64,000 nt of DNA from Opitutaceae bacterium (GCA_028280945.1 JANQKV010000042.1:85902-149901), one strand, 5' to 3'; shown: positions 33,681-43,743, counted from the first letter of the stretch. Made by a program: numbers and translations. Notes: a model not told the origin generated them from the sequence alone.

Positions 33681-34901
33681 ATGATCCGCATCAACGAAAA
33701 CTACCTCAAACTCAAGGCCTCCTACCTTTTCGCCGACATTGCCAAACGCGTGAATGACTTCGCGGCGGCGAATCCGGACAAATCCGTCATCCGCCTCGGC
33801 ATTGGCGATGTGACCGAACCTCTCCCCGAGGTGTGCGTGCAGGCCCTGCACGAGGGTGCCGATGAGCTGGCCCAGCGGGAGACGTTCAAGGGTTATGGTC
33901 CGGAGCAGGGTTACGCTTTTCTGCGCGAGGCCATTGCCGAGGGCGACTACGCCGACACGTCCATTTCGGCGGATGAGATTTTTGTTTCCGACGGCGCCAA
34001 GTGCGACAGCGCCAACATCCAGGAGATCTTTGCCGAAGACGGTCTCAAGCTCGCCATCCCCGATCCCGTGTATCCGGTTTACATCGACACCAATGTCATG
34101 GCGGGACGCACCGGCGCCAACGTTAACGATCGCTATGAAGGGGTGACCTACCTCGAGTGCACGCCGGAGAATGGCTACATCCCCGCGATCCCGGATCACC
34201 CCACCGACCTGATCTACCTCTGCTTTCCGAACAACCCGACGGGTGCCATGGCCACCCGTGAGCAACTCGCCGCCTGGGTCGATTATGCAAAGGCCAACCA
34301 GGCCATCATCCTTTACGACGTCGCTTACGTGGCCTTCATCCGCGACGATTCGCTGCCGAAGTCGATCTACGAAATTTCCGGAGCGGACGAGGTTGCGATC
34401 GAGATGCGCAGCTTCTCCAAGACGGCTGGGTTCACGGGTACGCGTTGCGCCTACACGGTGGTGCCGAAGAAGCTTCAAGCTTACGATGCTGCCGGTAATG
34501 CGCACTCCGTGCACGGACTTTGGAACCGTCGCCAGGCCACCAAGTTCAACGGCGTTTCCTACCCCGTGCAAAAAGCAGCGGCTGCGATCTACACCGCAGA
34601 GGGTCAGGCCCAGGTGAAGGCGAAGACGGACTTTTATCTGGAGAACGCCGCCATCGTGCGCGAAGCGATGACCAAGCTCGGTTATGACTGCGTGGGGGGC
34701 GAGAACGCGCCCTACATCTGGATCAAGACTGGCCAGCCCTCATGGGATTTTTTCGATCTCTTGTTAGACAAGGCCGGCGTGGTCTGCACCCCGGGCGCCG
34801 GGTTCGGCACTTGCGGCGAAGGCCACGTGCGCATCAGTGCGTTCAACTCCCGCGAGAACATCGAGAACGCGATGGAGCGGATCGCGGCGGCACTCGCCTA
34901 G
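33681..34901 (+). CDS. dapL: LL-diaminopimelate aminotransferase
   Basis: This 406-residue class I/II PLP aminotransferase is recognisable as DapL by [20 protein letters not shown] at its start, [27 protein letters not shown] and the PLP lysine in [17 protein letters not shown] (about residue 250). It converts tetrahydrodipicolinate directly to LL-diaminopimelate, bypassing acylated intermediates. The DapL route is characteristic of Chlamydiae, Verrucomicrobia, cyanobacteria and plants and supports the proposed origin. It is transcribed alone. Confidence 0.95.
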   Translation: MIRINENYLKLKASYLFADIAKRVNDFAAANPDKSVIRLGIGDVTEPLPEVCVQALHEGADELAQRETFKGYGPEQGYAFLREAIAEGDYADTSISADEIFVSDGAKCDSANIQEIFAEDGLKLAIPDPVYPVYIDTNVMAGRTGANVNDRYEGVTYLECTPENGYIPAIPDHPTDLIYLCFPNNPTGAMATREQLAAWVDYAKANQAIILYDVAYVAFIRDDSLPKSIYEISGADEVAIEMRSFSKTAGFTGTRCAYTVVPKKLQAYDAAGNAHSVHGLWNRRQATKFNGVSYPVQKAAAAIYTAEGQAQVKAKTDFYLENAAIVREAMTKLGYDCVGGENAPYIWIKTGQPSWDFFDLLLDKAGVVCTPGAGFGTCGEGHVRISAFNSRENIENAMERIAAALA

Positions 34902-34932
34902 GTTGTTGACCAATTCCACGCTTTGGGGCCGG

Positions 34933-34978
34933 ACCCACCGTGGGTTTCTGCCCTTTGAGGTGTCCGAGTGGTGGGCAG
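34933..34978. other. Weak hairpins between dapL and the convergent ABC exporter
   Basis: accca/tgggt (34933-34945) is followed by ttt, and ctgccc/gggcag (34948-34978) forms a second loop. They may act as weak convergent terminators. The second loop contains gtccgagtggtgg, which also occurs at 27139-27151. Confidence 0.35.
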
Positions 34979-35004
34979 CGAAAGGCTGAGGATATATCTT
35001 ACTG

Positions 35005-36750
35005 TCACGGATCCTGACGGTCCCCTGCGGTCTTCATCATGTTGCGATGGAGACTGATGGCCCGGGTGTAGGCTCCGCGGCGTGCCAGTAAATCGGCATG
35101 AGTTCCGGACTCACAGATTCGCCCATCCTCCATGACGAGAATAAGGTCGGCGTTGGTGATGGTGCTCAGGCGGTGGGCAACAATAAACGTAGTCCGGTCC
35201 TTCACCAGTTCGGTGAGAGCCTGTCGGATCTTCTCCTCGCTCGCGACGTCAAGGTGACTGGTCGCCTCGTCCAGCAGCAGGATCGGAGGGTCAACCAGGA
35301 ACGCCCGGGCCAAACCGATGCGTTGTCGTTCACCACCAGAAAGTGCGCCGCCACGCTCGCCGACCTCGGTGGCGTAACCGTCAGGCAGGTTGTCGATAAA
35401 ATGATGGGCATTCGCTCGCCGCGCGGCTTTCTCGACTTCGATGTCCGAGGCCTGGGGCCGCCCATAGCGGATGTTTTCCCCAATCGACCCGGAAAACAAA
35501 AACACCTCCTGCTCGACCATGCCCACCAACTCACGGTAGCTGGACAAGGTGATTTCCTCGGTGGCCACGCCGTTGACGAGTATCTGGCCGTGATCGGGTT
35601 CGCGCAACCGGGCCAACAGTTCCAACAAGGTGGTTTTGCCGGCACCGCTTGGGCCTACGATGGCGACTGTCTGGCCTCCATTGATCCGGGCGGAGACATC
35701 CTTGAGGGTATCGGATTCGTTGCCGGGGTGACGGAACCGAAGTGCCCGGAGCTCGAGGCTCTGGACCCTCGCAGGCGCGAGCCGGTGAGCCTGGGAACCG
35801 GAAGTTTCGGTTGGGTGTTCCAGAATGGAATCCACTCGGTGCAGGGCGGCGAAGTTTTCCTGCACTTGGTCAAAAGACCGGGCGAGTTGCCGGAAAGGAC
35901 CAAACAATCGCACCGCGAGAATGGTGATGGCCATCACATCGCCAATGGTGGCCGCCTCCTTGATGACCAAATATCCGCCGAAGACTATCACGACGAGCTG
36001 GATGACCGCCCCGAGAAAAATCCATCCGCTTTCGAGGACGATTTGATAACGCTTGGCCTTGAGGCCGTGGCGGATCAGGCGATGCAAGGTGCGAACATAA
36101 GTGCGTTCCCGTTCGTTTTCCCGACGATGTATCCGGGTTGTTGTCATGCCACTGAACGTCTCCACCGTGCGGGCGGAGAGGCGGGACTGCTCGCGGAGAA
36201 CCGCGTCGAAGTAGGGCCGGGCCTTGGCGGACAGGAAGTGGGTCACCACGGCAAGAGGCACGACGACGGCCAGTCCGATCACAAAAAGGGTGCGATTGAC
36301 CAGGAAGATCACCGCGAGGGTCGAAACGATCTGCAGCAGGGCGGTGGCGGGATCCAGCAGGGCGCGGTCGACGACCTGACTGAGCACGGAAGTGTCGTGG
36401 TTGAGGCGGGCAGAGGCGCCGCCAGTCTTCAGGTTGTCGAGATCGCCCAGTTTGAATCGCAGCAAACGCCTGAGAACCTGCCCCCGCAGTTTGGCCGTGA
36501 ATTGATAGTTGAGGACCGCGCTTTGATACAGACGCCCAAAATCGCAGGCCCATCCAAGAAGCAAAGCCAGACACAGCGCCAAGCCTGCCGAAGTGAGCAG
36601 CTGGATGCGTTGGTCTGAGGTGAGGCTGGCGTCGAGCACGGCATGGTCGATCACCCAGCGATAGATGATGGGACGGATCAGCTCGGCGCCGGTGGCGAGG
36701 CTTCCGAACAACAGGACCACCACGATCTTGCGCTGAAACGGTTTCAGCAA
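35005..36750 (-). CDS. ABC exporter half-transporter (TMD-NBD fusion)
   Basis: The 581-residue protein has six membrane helices (about 8-300) and a C-terminal ATPase with Walker A IVGPSGAGKTTLLELLA, signature GALSGGERQRIGLARAF, Walker B PILLLDEATSHLD and the His-switch FIVAHRLST. Such homo- or heterodimeric exporters move lipids, peptides or drugs. The only near-standard start is TTG at 36750, immediately before the first helix. The frame is open 45 more codons upstream and reads like a protein (KLKKFLQTFGADLQTSRSDF), so the true N-terminus may be longer. No partner gene is adjacent. Confidence 0.85.
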   Translation of the reverse strand: MLKPFQRKIVVVLLFGSLATGAELIRPIIYRWVIDHAVLDASLTSDQRIQLLTSAGLALCLALLLGWACDFGRLYQSAVLNYQFTAKLRGQVLRRLLRFKLGDLDNLKTGGASARLNHDTSVLSQVVDRALLDPATALLQIVSTLAVIFLVNRTLFVIGLAVVVPLAVVTHFLSAKARPYFDAVLREQSRLSARTVETFSGMTTTRIHRRENERERTYVRTLHRLIRHGLKAKRYQIVLESGWIFLGAVIQLVVIVFGGYLVIKEAATIGDVMAITILAVRLFGPFRQLARSFDQVQENFAALHRVDSILEHPTETSGSQAHRLAPARVQSLELRALRFRHPGNESDTLKDVSARINGGQTVAIVGPSGAGKTTLLELLARLREPDHGQILVNGVATEEITLSSYRELVGMVEQEVFLFSGSIGENIRYGRPQASDIEVEKAARRANAHHFIDNLPDGYATEVGERGGALSGGERQRIGLARAFLVDPPILLLDEATSHLDVASEEKIRQALTELVKDRTTFIVAHRLSTITNADLILVMEDGRICESGTHADLLARRGAYTRAISLHRNMMKTAGDRQDP

Positions 36751-37315
36751 TCTCCAGCACCGGGCGAAATCGCTGCGGCTGGTCTGTAGATCAGCTCCGA
36801 AAGTTTGGAGGAATTTCTTCAGTTTATGGGGCGGTTCAGGGTTGGAGAAGATCAGTCGACCAAGCTTTGGCGGTAGGCGAGTTTCTTACTCGTGCCTTCG
36901 TTTTCGAATGAGCCGAAGTGCACAAAAACTGAGGTGCGGCAAAAGCGCGGCGGCTTCGATCATCAATTTGAGGCGTTTGTGCCGACTCCAGCGGCGAGTG
37001 CCCGGCTATTCTGGTCCGAAATCTCATGGACAGAAAAGGTCGTCGAGCCAGGTATCCCTTGATTTTGTGGGGTGGTATTGGGCCCATGCTGGGGAAAGCT
37101 ATCGAGTCTGAGATGAGCCGTTCCGGGTAGCGAGACAGGACACTTTGGCCGTGATGTCTCACAATTCCGATGGAGCCATGGAACGATCCATTACCTTATC
37201 GCAGAGAGCGATTTAATGTTGAAATGTAGTCTGGCAAGGGGCGATCAGTATCTCACAATATGGATACCGCTTCGATGATGGTTTTCATAGGCAGATTAGT
37301 TTTCTATATTCCGTC
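36751..37315. other. 565-bp region without a convincing gene
   Basis: Apart from a possible N-terminal extension of the ABC exporter (36751-36885, minus strand), no reading frame looks coding. The part next to the GT2 gene is richer in A and T than its surroundings and has TATATT at 37304-37309 just upstream of the ATG, a possible -10 box. A 108-codon frame on the minus strand (36836-37162) has no recognisable features. Confidence 0.5.
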
Positions 37316-38182
37316 ATGGTCACCCTGATAACCCCTACTACCGGCCATCAACGGCTCAAGGCAGCCATCCGCAGTGTGCAACAGCAGTCGCACTCTGATT
37401 TCCGTCACATCGTGGTAATCGATGGCGAACCCCGGCGGGCAGCGGCCGAAGCGATCATGGCGGAAACCAACTTCCAGGGACAGGTGATGGTGTTGCCTGA
37501 AATCACCGGTGCCGGCGGTTTCAACGGGCATCTGATCTATTTGACCGTTCCCTACTTGGTGAAGTCGGAGTTCGTGGCATTGCTGGATGAAGACAATACG
37601 CTGGAGCCGGATCATTTGTCTCAGCTGCACGCGTTGTGCGAACGGCATCGTCTCGATTGGGCTTACTCGCTGCGCAATGTGTTCGTGGAAGGCGGCGAAA
37701 GCATGCGTGACGACTGCCAAAGCCTGGGGCTTTGGCCGGTCTACGCGGGTTGCTACCACCACATTGACACAAGTTGCTATTTTGTGCGGCGAGAGATCCT
37801 CAAGAAAGCCACCGACGTGTGGGACCGGCCCTTTCAAGAAGGGGTGCGTTGTCCGGACCAGACTTTTTGTGGCTGGCTGATGCATCACTATCCCCGCGGG
37901 TTCACGAGTGGCGAATACAGCATGAACTACTCACTGGGATCGGAAGAAACCCTTGCCATGGTAGGCAACCATGACCGCATGGATTTTTTTCGGCGCGGCA
38001 ATGCGATCCAGGCTCAGATCTACCGCTATTTCCCCTGGCGGTACACCGAACCCGCTGACGATATTCCCTATGGTAACATGGGAATCACCTGTCGGGATCC
38101 CGAGTTGCGCTTGAAAATGAGAGCGGTGTTGCAGGCGGCGAGTGCCGGGGCGCGGCCATCGACTGCTCCGATCGATTCGTAA
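37316..38182 (+). CDS. GT2-family glycosyltransferase
   Basis: The 288-residue protein is GT-A type: VTLITPTTGHQRLKAAIRSV at the N-terminus, HIVVIDGEPRR, and LLDEDNTLEPDHL carrying the metal-binding D-x-D-type acidic motif (DEDN, about 92-95). No membrane helix is seen, so it acts at the cytoplasmic face. The acceptor and donor are unknown. The ATG has no Shine-Dalgarno site and a TATATT box lies only 6 bp upstream, so a leaderless mRNA is possible. A second GT2 gene follows 18 bp downstream. Confidence 0.78.
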   Translation: MVTLITPTTGHQRLKAAIRSVQQQSHSDFRHIVVIDGEPRRAAAEAIMAETNFQGQVMVLPEITGAGGFNGHLIYLTVPYLVKSEFVALLDEDNTLEPDHLSQLHALCERHRLDWAYSLRNVFVEGGESMRDDCQSLGLWPVYAGCYHHIDTSCYFVRREILKKATDVWDRPFQEGVRCPDQTFCGWLMHHYPRGFTSGEYSMNYSLGSEETLAMVGNHDRMDFFRRGNAIQAQIYRYFPWRYTEPADDIPYGNMGITCRDPELRLKMRAVLQAASAGARPSTAPIDS

Positions 38183-38200
38183 ACCCCGTCTGTTCAGGCT

Positions 38201-39118
38201 ATGCCTGCGGAGAGTGAAGCCCCATTTAAGATTTCTGTCATCATTCCGTTTCATCGCGGATTTGTGACGTTGCGCGACACCCTCGAAGGTATCCGTTCCC
38301 AGACTTATCCGGCCGAGGCGATTCAGGTCATCGCGGTCAATAATAACCCGGGCGATCCCGGTATCCAGACGATGAAAGGGGATTTCCCCGAGGTGCGCTG
38401 GATTGATGAGCCTGTTCCCAGCAGTTACGTAGCCCGCAATCGCGGACTGATGGCGGCTGATTCGGAGTGGTTGGTCTTCACCGACTCTGATTGCCTGCCG
38501 ACGCCGGAATGGCTGACCGAGGGGGTGAAGGAGATTCAAGCGGGAGGATGGGACCTGTTGGCCGGCCGGGTTGACCTGGCTGATCCGTCAGACCGTTCCC
38601 TGAATGCCTGTGAGCTCCTCGAGCACGAATTCTCGATGTTGCATCGGCAGAAGGAACTTGTGGAACATCTCAATGTGGTGGCGACGGCCAATCTTTTTGC
38701 GAAGCGGGCATTGTTTGATGAGTTGGGTGGATTCGCCACTGATCTGATGTCCTATGGCGATGGAGAGTGGACTCGCCGGGCGGTGGCGGCCGGGAAGCGT
38801 CTGGGCTACGCCGACCGGGCGTTGGTGCGGCATCCTCGGCGATCGTGTTTCCGGGAGATCTTGAGCAAGATGGTGCGGGTGGCGGGAGACCGGGTGAATT
38901 ACCTGCGTTTTCAGGGTGAGTCCGAGTGGATGGTCTTACACGACCTGTGGCGCGGGTCTTTTTTGGATCCCCGGATTTACGTGCGGATTTTGCGTTGTTC
39001 GCGCGAGCGCCCGCTGTGGCAGCGGCTGCAGATGCTGGCGATGGGCGGCATCTGCACCTTCTGCTGTATGGTGCAGAAGATACGCGTGGCCGCCGGAGCC
39101 AAGGCCTTTCGCGGTTGA
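38201..39118 (+). CDS. GT2-family glycosyltransferase, second of a pair
   Basis: In this 305-residue protein ISVIIPFHRGFVTLRDTLEG opens a GT-A fold, followed by NRGLMAADSEWLVFTDSDCL with the DSD metal motif (about 91-93), and an ED-like acceptor motif in LMSYGDGEWTRRAVAAG (about 182-198). The C-terminus (about 270-300) is amphipathic and may touch the membrane. It is co-directional with the first GT2 gene (18 bp gap) and probably acts on the same glycan. It converges with the sialate O-acetylesterase gene. Confidence 0.82.
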   Translation: MPAESEAPFKISVIIPFHRGFVTLRDTLEGIRSQTYPAEAIQVIAVNNNPGDPGIQTMKGDFPEVRWIDEPVPSSYVARNRGLMAADSEWLVFTDSDCLPTPEWLTEGVKEIQAGGWDLLAGRVDLADPSDRSLNACELLEHEFSMLHRQKELVEHLNVVATANLFAKRALFDELGGFATDLMSYGDGEWTRRAVAAGKRLGYADRALVRHPRRSCFREILSKMVRVAGDRVNYLRFQGESEWMVLHDLWRGSFLDPRIYVRILRCSRERPLWQRLQMLAMGGICTFCCMVQKIRVAAGAKAFRG

Positions 39119-39180
39119 ACACATCCCCGAAGGTGGCGAGTCAGCAAACGGCGAAGACTTTGGGTTTGGAGCGTAGCCGC

Positions 39181-40686
39181 TCAATCCATGTCGGTGCGAA
39201 AAGGTTCCGCGGGAAGGGTTTCCCCATTCTGTAGATTGGCGTCGACCCAGCGGCGCCATGCGTAGCGCACATTGCGTGGATGGGCCACGATGTCGCTGGT
39301 GAGCACAACGGTGTCGCCGGCAACGGTGGCCGTCGTGGCGGGCACAAATTCATTGTCGATGCCGGCGACCTCGAAGCCACGGGGTGGTTCACCGTCCCGG
39401 GTGGTGAGCCCCTTACCGTTGGCGAAGTGCACGATCAGTTCATTCTGCCGGTAGGTGATGGCGGTGTAGTTGGGGCCGCGATACGCGACATCGTGGTCAT
39501 AAGCGTTGGCCAGGGCGATGCGAGCCAGACGGTCTCCGACGTCCTGTTTGTTGCGCGGGTGAATGTCAAAGGCCTCGCCAACGTCCATGAGGATGGCTTG
39601 GCCGGTATACGGAAGGGCAAGGGTCTGTTGCTGGGCTTCGCGGAGAAACGCCCAGCCCGTGCTGTCCCCGTTCCCCGCATCCCAAGAGGCAAGTTGGGCC
39701 CAGTAGAAGGGGAGCTCGGGCTGTTCGAACTTCGCCCGCCATTGGTTGATGAGCTCCGAGAACATGGCGCGGTAAGTTTCGGGCTGTCCTCCGTTGCCTT
39801 CGCCTTGATACCAGATCACGCCGCCGAGTGCATAGGGCAGCAGGGGCTCAATCATGCCGTTGTAGAGCACTGTCGCGGTCTTGAAGGGGCCGGGCTGCCA
39901 GGGACGCGCAGGCTCCTCCGTTGCAAAAACCTTGCCGGTCTTGGCAGCGGCTGCACGGGCGGTCTGCCATTCGGTTAGCTCGCTTTGGTAGCGCTCGTTT
40001 TGCGCCAAGATCGTTTGGTTCACAGAATACTGATGACGCGAGACGGTGACAGCCATGGCTGGATCATGGAGGGAGTCCGGCGGCAGCCATGCTTCCACCG
40101 GTGTGCCGCCCCAGGTGCTGTTGACGAGACCAATCGGCACCCCGAGATCGCGGTGGAGGCGGCGGGCGAAAAAGTAACCCACCGCCGTGTAGTCCCCCAC
40201 GGTGTCGGGTGAGCAGACCGTCCACTCGCCGGTGAAGGTTTTGATCGGACCAGCCTCAATATTTTTCGCGACCTTGACATGGCGAATCAGCGGGAACTCG
40301 GCCGCGGCGATTTCCATCTCGGCGTCACGGGAGCTGGTGACGGTCCACTCCATGTTGGACTGCCCGCCGCACAACCAGACTTCGCCCACCAAAATGCCTG
40401 TGCGCGTGATGACGTTTGAGCCGGCGACCTGCAACGTCGCGCCCTCCGCCAAAGCTGACATGGGGTCGAGATCCACGCGCCAGGTGCCGGCGTCGGTCGC
40501 GATCGTGGTGTGAGTCTGGCCGTTGAACGCAACGGTCACTTCCTCCCCGGGGTTGGCCCAGCCCCACACGGGCACCGGTTGGTTGCGCTGCAGCACGGCG
40601 TGATCAGAGAAGATGTCGGCGAGGCGCACCTCGGCCGGGGCAACGCCCAGGCCGATGGCGAGAAAACAATAAATGAAGCGGGTCAT
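39181..40686 (-). CDS. Secreted sialate O-acetylesterase (SGNH/SASA family)
   Basis: The 501-residue protein has a signal peptide (about 1-18). VRLADIFSDHAVLQRNQPVP marks the N-terminal beta domain; the nucleophile is in LCGGQSNMEW (Ser about 109), the oxyanion Gly/Asn in VNSTWGGTPVEAW and IWYQGEGN, and the catalytic Asp/His in FDIHPRNKQDVGDRLA. It removes O-acetyl groups from sialic acid or other acetylated glycans in the periplasm. In Verrucomicrobia such esterases often serve polysaccharide degradation. Confidence 0.9.
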   Translation of the reverse strand: MTRFIYCFLAIGLGVAPAEVRLADIFSDHAVLQRNQPVPVWGWANPGEEVTVAFNGQTHTTIATDAGTWRVDLDPMSALAEGATLQVAGSNVITRTGILVGEVWLCGGQSNMEWTVTSSRDAEMEIAAAEFPLIRHVKVAKNIEAGPIKTFTGEWTVCSPDTVGDYTAVGYFFARRLHRDLGVPIGLVNSTWGGTPVEAWLPPDSLHDPAMAVTVSRHQYSVNQTILAQNERYQSELTEWQTARAAAAKTGKVFATEEPARPWQPGPFKTATVLYNGMIEPLLPYALGGVIWYQGEGNGGQPETYRAMFSELINQWRAKFEQPELPFYWAQLASWDAGNGDSTGWAFLREAQQQTLALPYTGQAILMDVGEAFDIHPRNKQDVGDRLARIALANAYDHDVAYRGPNYTAITYRQNELIVHFANGKGLTTRDGEPPRGFEVAGIDNEFVPATTATVAGDTVVLTSDIVAHPRNVRYAWRRWVDANLQNGETLPAEPFRTDMD

Positions 40687-40765
40687 GGGGCGGAGGAACT
40701 CGAGGCAGCGTCGCGAGTTGGTTTGCTGGTTTCGAGGGAAAACCCGGCGGCAACCTTCTTGATGT

Positions 40766-42247
40766 TCAATCCGCTGGGTTTGAGCTGTGTTGGTCGAGAA
40801 ACGATTTCAGCTCCACGGCAAATTTGGGGCCGATGCCGGGGACATCGGTGATCGCGGCCACGCTGGCGGTCCGCAGTCGGTCAAGGGTGCCGAAGTGGTC
40901 CAGCAGGGCCCGGCGACGGGAGGGACCCAAACCGGGCATGTCGTCGAGGATGGACTCCTTGATCTTCTTGCTCTGCAGGTCGGCGTTGTAGGTATTGGCA
41001 AAGCGGTGGGCCTCATCGCGCAGCCGTTGGAGCAGCTGAAGCCCGGGATCATTCACGCTGAGGTTCAGGGGTTTGCGCTCGTCGGGGAAGATGATTGTTT
41101 CGTGTTTCTTCGCCAGACCGATGATGGGCGGCGGGGTGACATCGATGGCGAGGAACGCTTTGATGGCGGCGCTGACTTGGCCAAGTCCACCGTCGATCAC
41201 GATCAAGTTGGGCAGGTTGCGCCCCTCTTCATGCAGGCGGCGGTAGCGCCGACCCACAACCTCTTCCATGGCCCGAAAATCGTCGTTGCCGACGAAGCTC
41301 TTGATCTTGAAGCGGCGATAACGGGCTTTGTCGGGCCGGCCTTCGCTGAAATGCACCATGGAGGCGACGACAAACGTGCCGCTGATATGGGAGATATCAA
41401 AACACTCCATGTGGGCTGGCGGAGCGGCCAGATCGAGGGCATTTTGCAGCGAGGCGAGCGCGTCTGCGTCGGGCCGAATGGTTGGATGATCGCGTTCGAA
41501 GCGGCGGGCTTTTTTGAGTGTCGCTTCGAGGGCAAATACGGCGTCGCGCAGCTCGGCCGCCTTTTCGAATTTCTGCTCCTCGGCAGCGGCTTTCATTTCC
41601 TCGCGCAAGGTCTCCAGCCACTCGTGGGATTTGCCGTCGAGGAAGGCGCAGGCCTCGTCGACCCGCTCGCGGTATTGCTCTGCGGTCACCTCGTTGGCGT
41701 GACCGTAGATTTCCTGGCGCACATCATCGTAGAGGCGCCAGCGGCCGTCGGGCAGCGACTGCGGGTGGGCATCGCTGAGCAAAATGCCAAATTGGCGTCG
41801 CATCTGGGCGAGGGTCTTGCGCAGGAGGCTGCTGTAGGGAAACGGCCCGAAGTAGCGCGAACGTTGGTCCTTGCGGATCCGCGTCAGCCGGAAACGGGGC
41901 AGGGTTTCCTGTAAATCGACTCGCACCTGCAGGAAGCGTTTGTCGTCCACGAGCTCGGTATTGTATTTGGGTTTCCACTGCTTGATAAGGCGGCTTTCAA
42001 GCAGCAGCGCCTCGGGCTCGGACTTCACTTCGATCGTTTCGAAATCCGCGATCATCTCCACTAAAGTGCGAATCTTGGGGGAATGCAGGCTCCGGCGCGA
42101 CGACGTGAAGTAAGACGACACACGTTTCCGCAAAGCCTTGGCTTTACCGACATAAATGATGCGTCCCAGCCGGTCTTTCATGAGATAAACCCCCGGTTTG
42201 TCCGGCAGTTCGCGGACTTTTTCCTTCAGGTGGAGAGCGGCGGCCAT
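40766..42247 (-). CDS. uvrC: UvrC, short form without the four-Cys motif
   Basis: UvrC makes both cuts in nucleotide excision repair. Here the GIY-YIG nuclease (PGVYLMKDRLGRIIYVGKAK, about 18-37), the UVR motif (EEQKFEKAAELRDAV), the RNase H-like nuclease with its acidic and His residues (ECFDISHISG, VIDGGLGQ, DEAHRFA) and a C-terminal helix-hairpin-helix pair are all present. At 493 residues it is about 100 shorter than usual. The Cys cluster normally between about 150 and 180 is absent, and so is the segment between the UVR motif and the RNase H domain. It is divergent from cinA (92 bp). Confidence 0.88.
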   Translation of the reverse strand: MAAALHLKEKVRELPDKPGVYLMKDRLGRIIYVGKAKALRKRVSSYFTSSRRSLHSPKIRTLVEMIADFETIEVKSEPEALLLESRLIKQWKPKYNTELVDDKRFLQVRVDLQETLPRFRLTRIRKDQRSRYFGPFPYSSLLRKTLAQMRRQFGILLSDAHPQSLPDGRWRLYDDVRQEIYGHANEVTAEQYRERVDEACAFLDGKSHEWLETLREEMKAAAEEQKFEKAAELRDAVFALEATLKKARRFERDHPTIRPDADALASLQNALDLAAPPAHMECFDISHISGTFVVASMVHFSEGRPDKARYRRFKIKSFVGNDDFRAMEEVVGRRYRRLHEEGRNLPNLIVIDGGLGQVSAAIKAFLAIDVTPPPIIGLAKKHETIIFPDERKPLNLSVNDPGLQLLQRLRDEAHRFANTYNADLQSKKIKESILDDMPGLGPSRRRALLDHFGTLDRLRTASVAAITDVPGIGPKFAVELKSFLDQHSSNPAD

Positions 42248-42339
42248 GGGTGGGAAAGCGGAATATCAGGTCAGGTTTACCGTCAAAGCTAACTGAATTG
42301 ATGCACCGACTGGATATTCACGAAGTTTAGCTTACCTGT

Positions 42340-43701
42340 GTGATCCGCAAACGGTTTCTCGTCTGCGCCGCCGAACCCCCAGTCCAATTGTCGACCGAAC
42401 GTGAATCCAAACCGATTTTCGAGCTCATTACCTTGGGTGACGAGCTGCTGCTCGGCCTGACGGCGAACGGCCATCTGACTTACATTGGGGGCGAGTTGCG
42501 CAAACGCGGGGCGATCCTTGCCCGCAATGTCACCATTACCGACAACGCCGACGCCATCGTGGACCAGTTTCGCGAAAGCTGGGATCGTGCTGATGTGGTC
42601 ATCACAACGGGGGGACTTGGGCCTACGTGCGACGACCGCACGCGGGAAGTCGTCGCCGATGCCTTGGGGCAGAAACTCGTGTTTGATCCGGCCATCGAAA
42701 AAGCGATCAAGGATCGTTTTCGCACCTTCGGCCGTCCGATGACGGCGAACAATCTCAAACAAGCTTACAAGTTTGCCGATGGGGAGATCATTCCCAACGC
42801 CCACGGCACCGCGCCGGGTCTCTGGTATGAGCACCGTGGCAAGGTGCTGGTGATGCTGCCGGGTCCACCCAACGAGTTGCAGCCCATGCTCAGTGACGAA
42901 GTGCTGCCGCGGCTTGCACGGATGGGGCTGCTCGAGGATGGCGAAACTTACGTGCAGGTGCGGACGGCCGGGATTGGCGAGTCGGCGTTGGAGGAAAAGC
43001 TCCAACCCATCTTTGATCAGTTCGGAGACGACCTCGATGTCTCATTTTGTGCCCACCAAGGGCAGTGCGATTTTCGACTGAACTCCAACAACGGAAACCT
43101 GGAACGCTTCGAGCTGGAGGAGATTGGCCGGGAATGCGCCCGACGACTGGGTGAGGACTTCATGTGCTTTGGCCACGATTCGCTGGCCAAAGTGTGTGCT
43201 GATCTCCTGCGTCAGTCGGATTGTATGCTGGCGGTCGCGGAAACCGCTCCGGGCGGCATGCTGGCGGCAAGCTTCACCGACCTTTCCGGCGCGACAAAGT
43301 TCTTTGCCGGCGGCGCGGTCTGTTACTCCAACCAGTCCAAAATGCAGCTGCTCGATGTGCCTGAGGAAATTCTCATGCAGCACGGTGCCGTGAGTGCAGA
43401 GAATGCGGTGGCGATGGCGGCGGGGGCGGCGGAAAAGCTGGGAGCGGACTACGGGTTGGCCATCACTGGATTTGCCGGACCTTGCGGAGGCACCCGTGAA
43501 AACCCGGTCGGCACGATGTTTCTTGCGCTCTACACCCCGCAGGGGGTGTGGTCCAAACGCCTGCGCTATCCAGGCCCCCGGCAAACCGTGAAGCGTCGCG
43601 CTGTAAATGCAGCACTGGATTGGTTGCGCCGCGAACTGACGAAGGCGGCGCGGGAACCGGTCAAAACACCCGCCCGGGCAATTGGTTTCGACGAGTATTG
43701 A
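42340..43701 (+). CDS. cinA: CinA-family protein (MoCF-like domain plus NMN deamidase domain)
   Basis: The 453-residue protein has both CinA parts. The N-terminal COG1058/molybdopterin-binding-like domain (about 27-200) shows ELITLGDELLLGLTANGHL, VVITTGGLGPTCDDRTREVV and LVMLPGPPNELQPM. The C-terminal deamidase domain (about 280-440) shows CMLAVAETAPGGMLAASFTD, FAGGAVCYSN and ITGFAGPCGG. These enzymes hydrolyse nicotinamide mononucleotide and ADP-ribose in pyridine nucleotide salvage. GTG at 42340 is the first in-frame start; TTG at 42388 is also possible and closer to the domain. Confidence 0.88.
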   Translation: MIRKRFLVCAAEPPVQLSTERESKPIFELITLGDELLLGLTANGHLTYIGGELRKRGAILARNVTITDNADAIVDQFRESWDRADVVITTGGLGPTCDDRTREVVADALGQKLVFDPAIEKAIKDRFRTFGRPMTANNLKQAYKFADGEIIPNAHGTAPGLWYEHRGKVLVMLPGPPNELQPMLSDEVLPRLARMGLLEDGETYVQVRTAGIGESALEEKLQPIFDQFGDDLDVSFCAHQGQCDFRLNSNNGNLERFELEEIGRECARRLGEDFMCFGHDSLAKVCADLLRQSDCMLAVAETAPGGMLAASFTDLSGATKFFAGGAVCYSNQSKMQLLDVPEEILMQHGAVSAENAVAMAAGAAEKLGADYGLAITGFAGPCGGTRENPVGTMFLALYTPQGVWSKRLRYPGPRQTVKRRAVNAALDWLRRELTKAAREPVKTPARAIGFDEY

Positions 43702-43743
43702 TGGCCGAGCGGGCGGTCTGGTTCCGTGGCCGCTTCCCGGAAG

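Noticed and set aside
36836..37162. 108-codon minus-strand frame in the gene-free region
   Set aside because: No domain, membrane or signal pattern, and no ribosome binding site.
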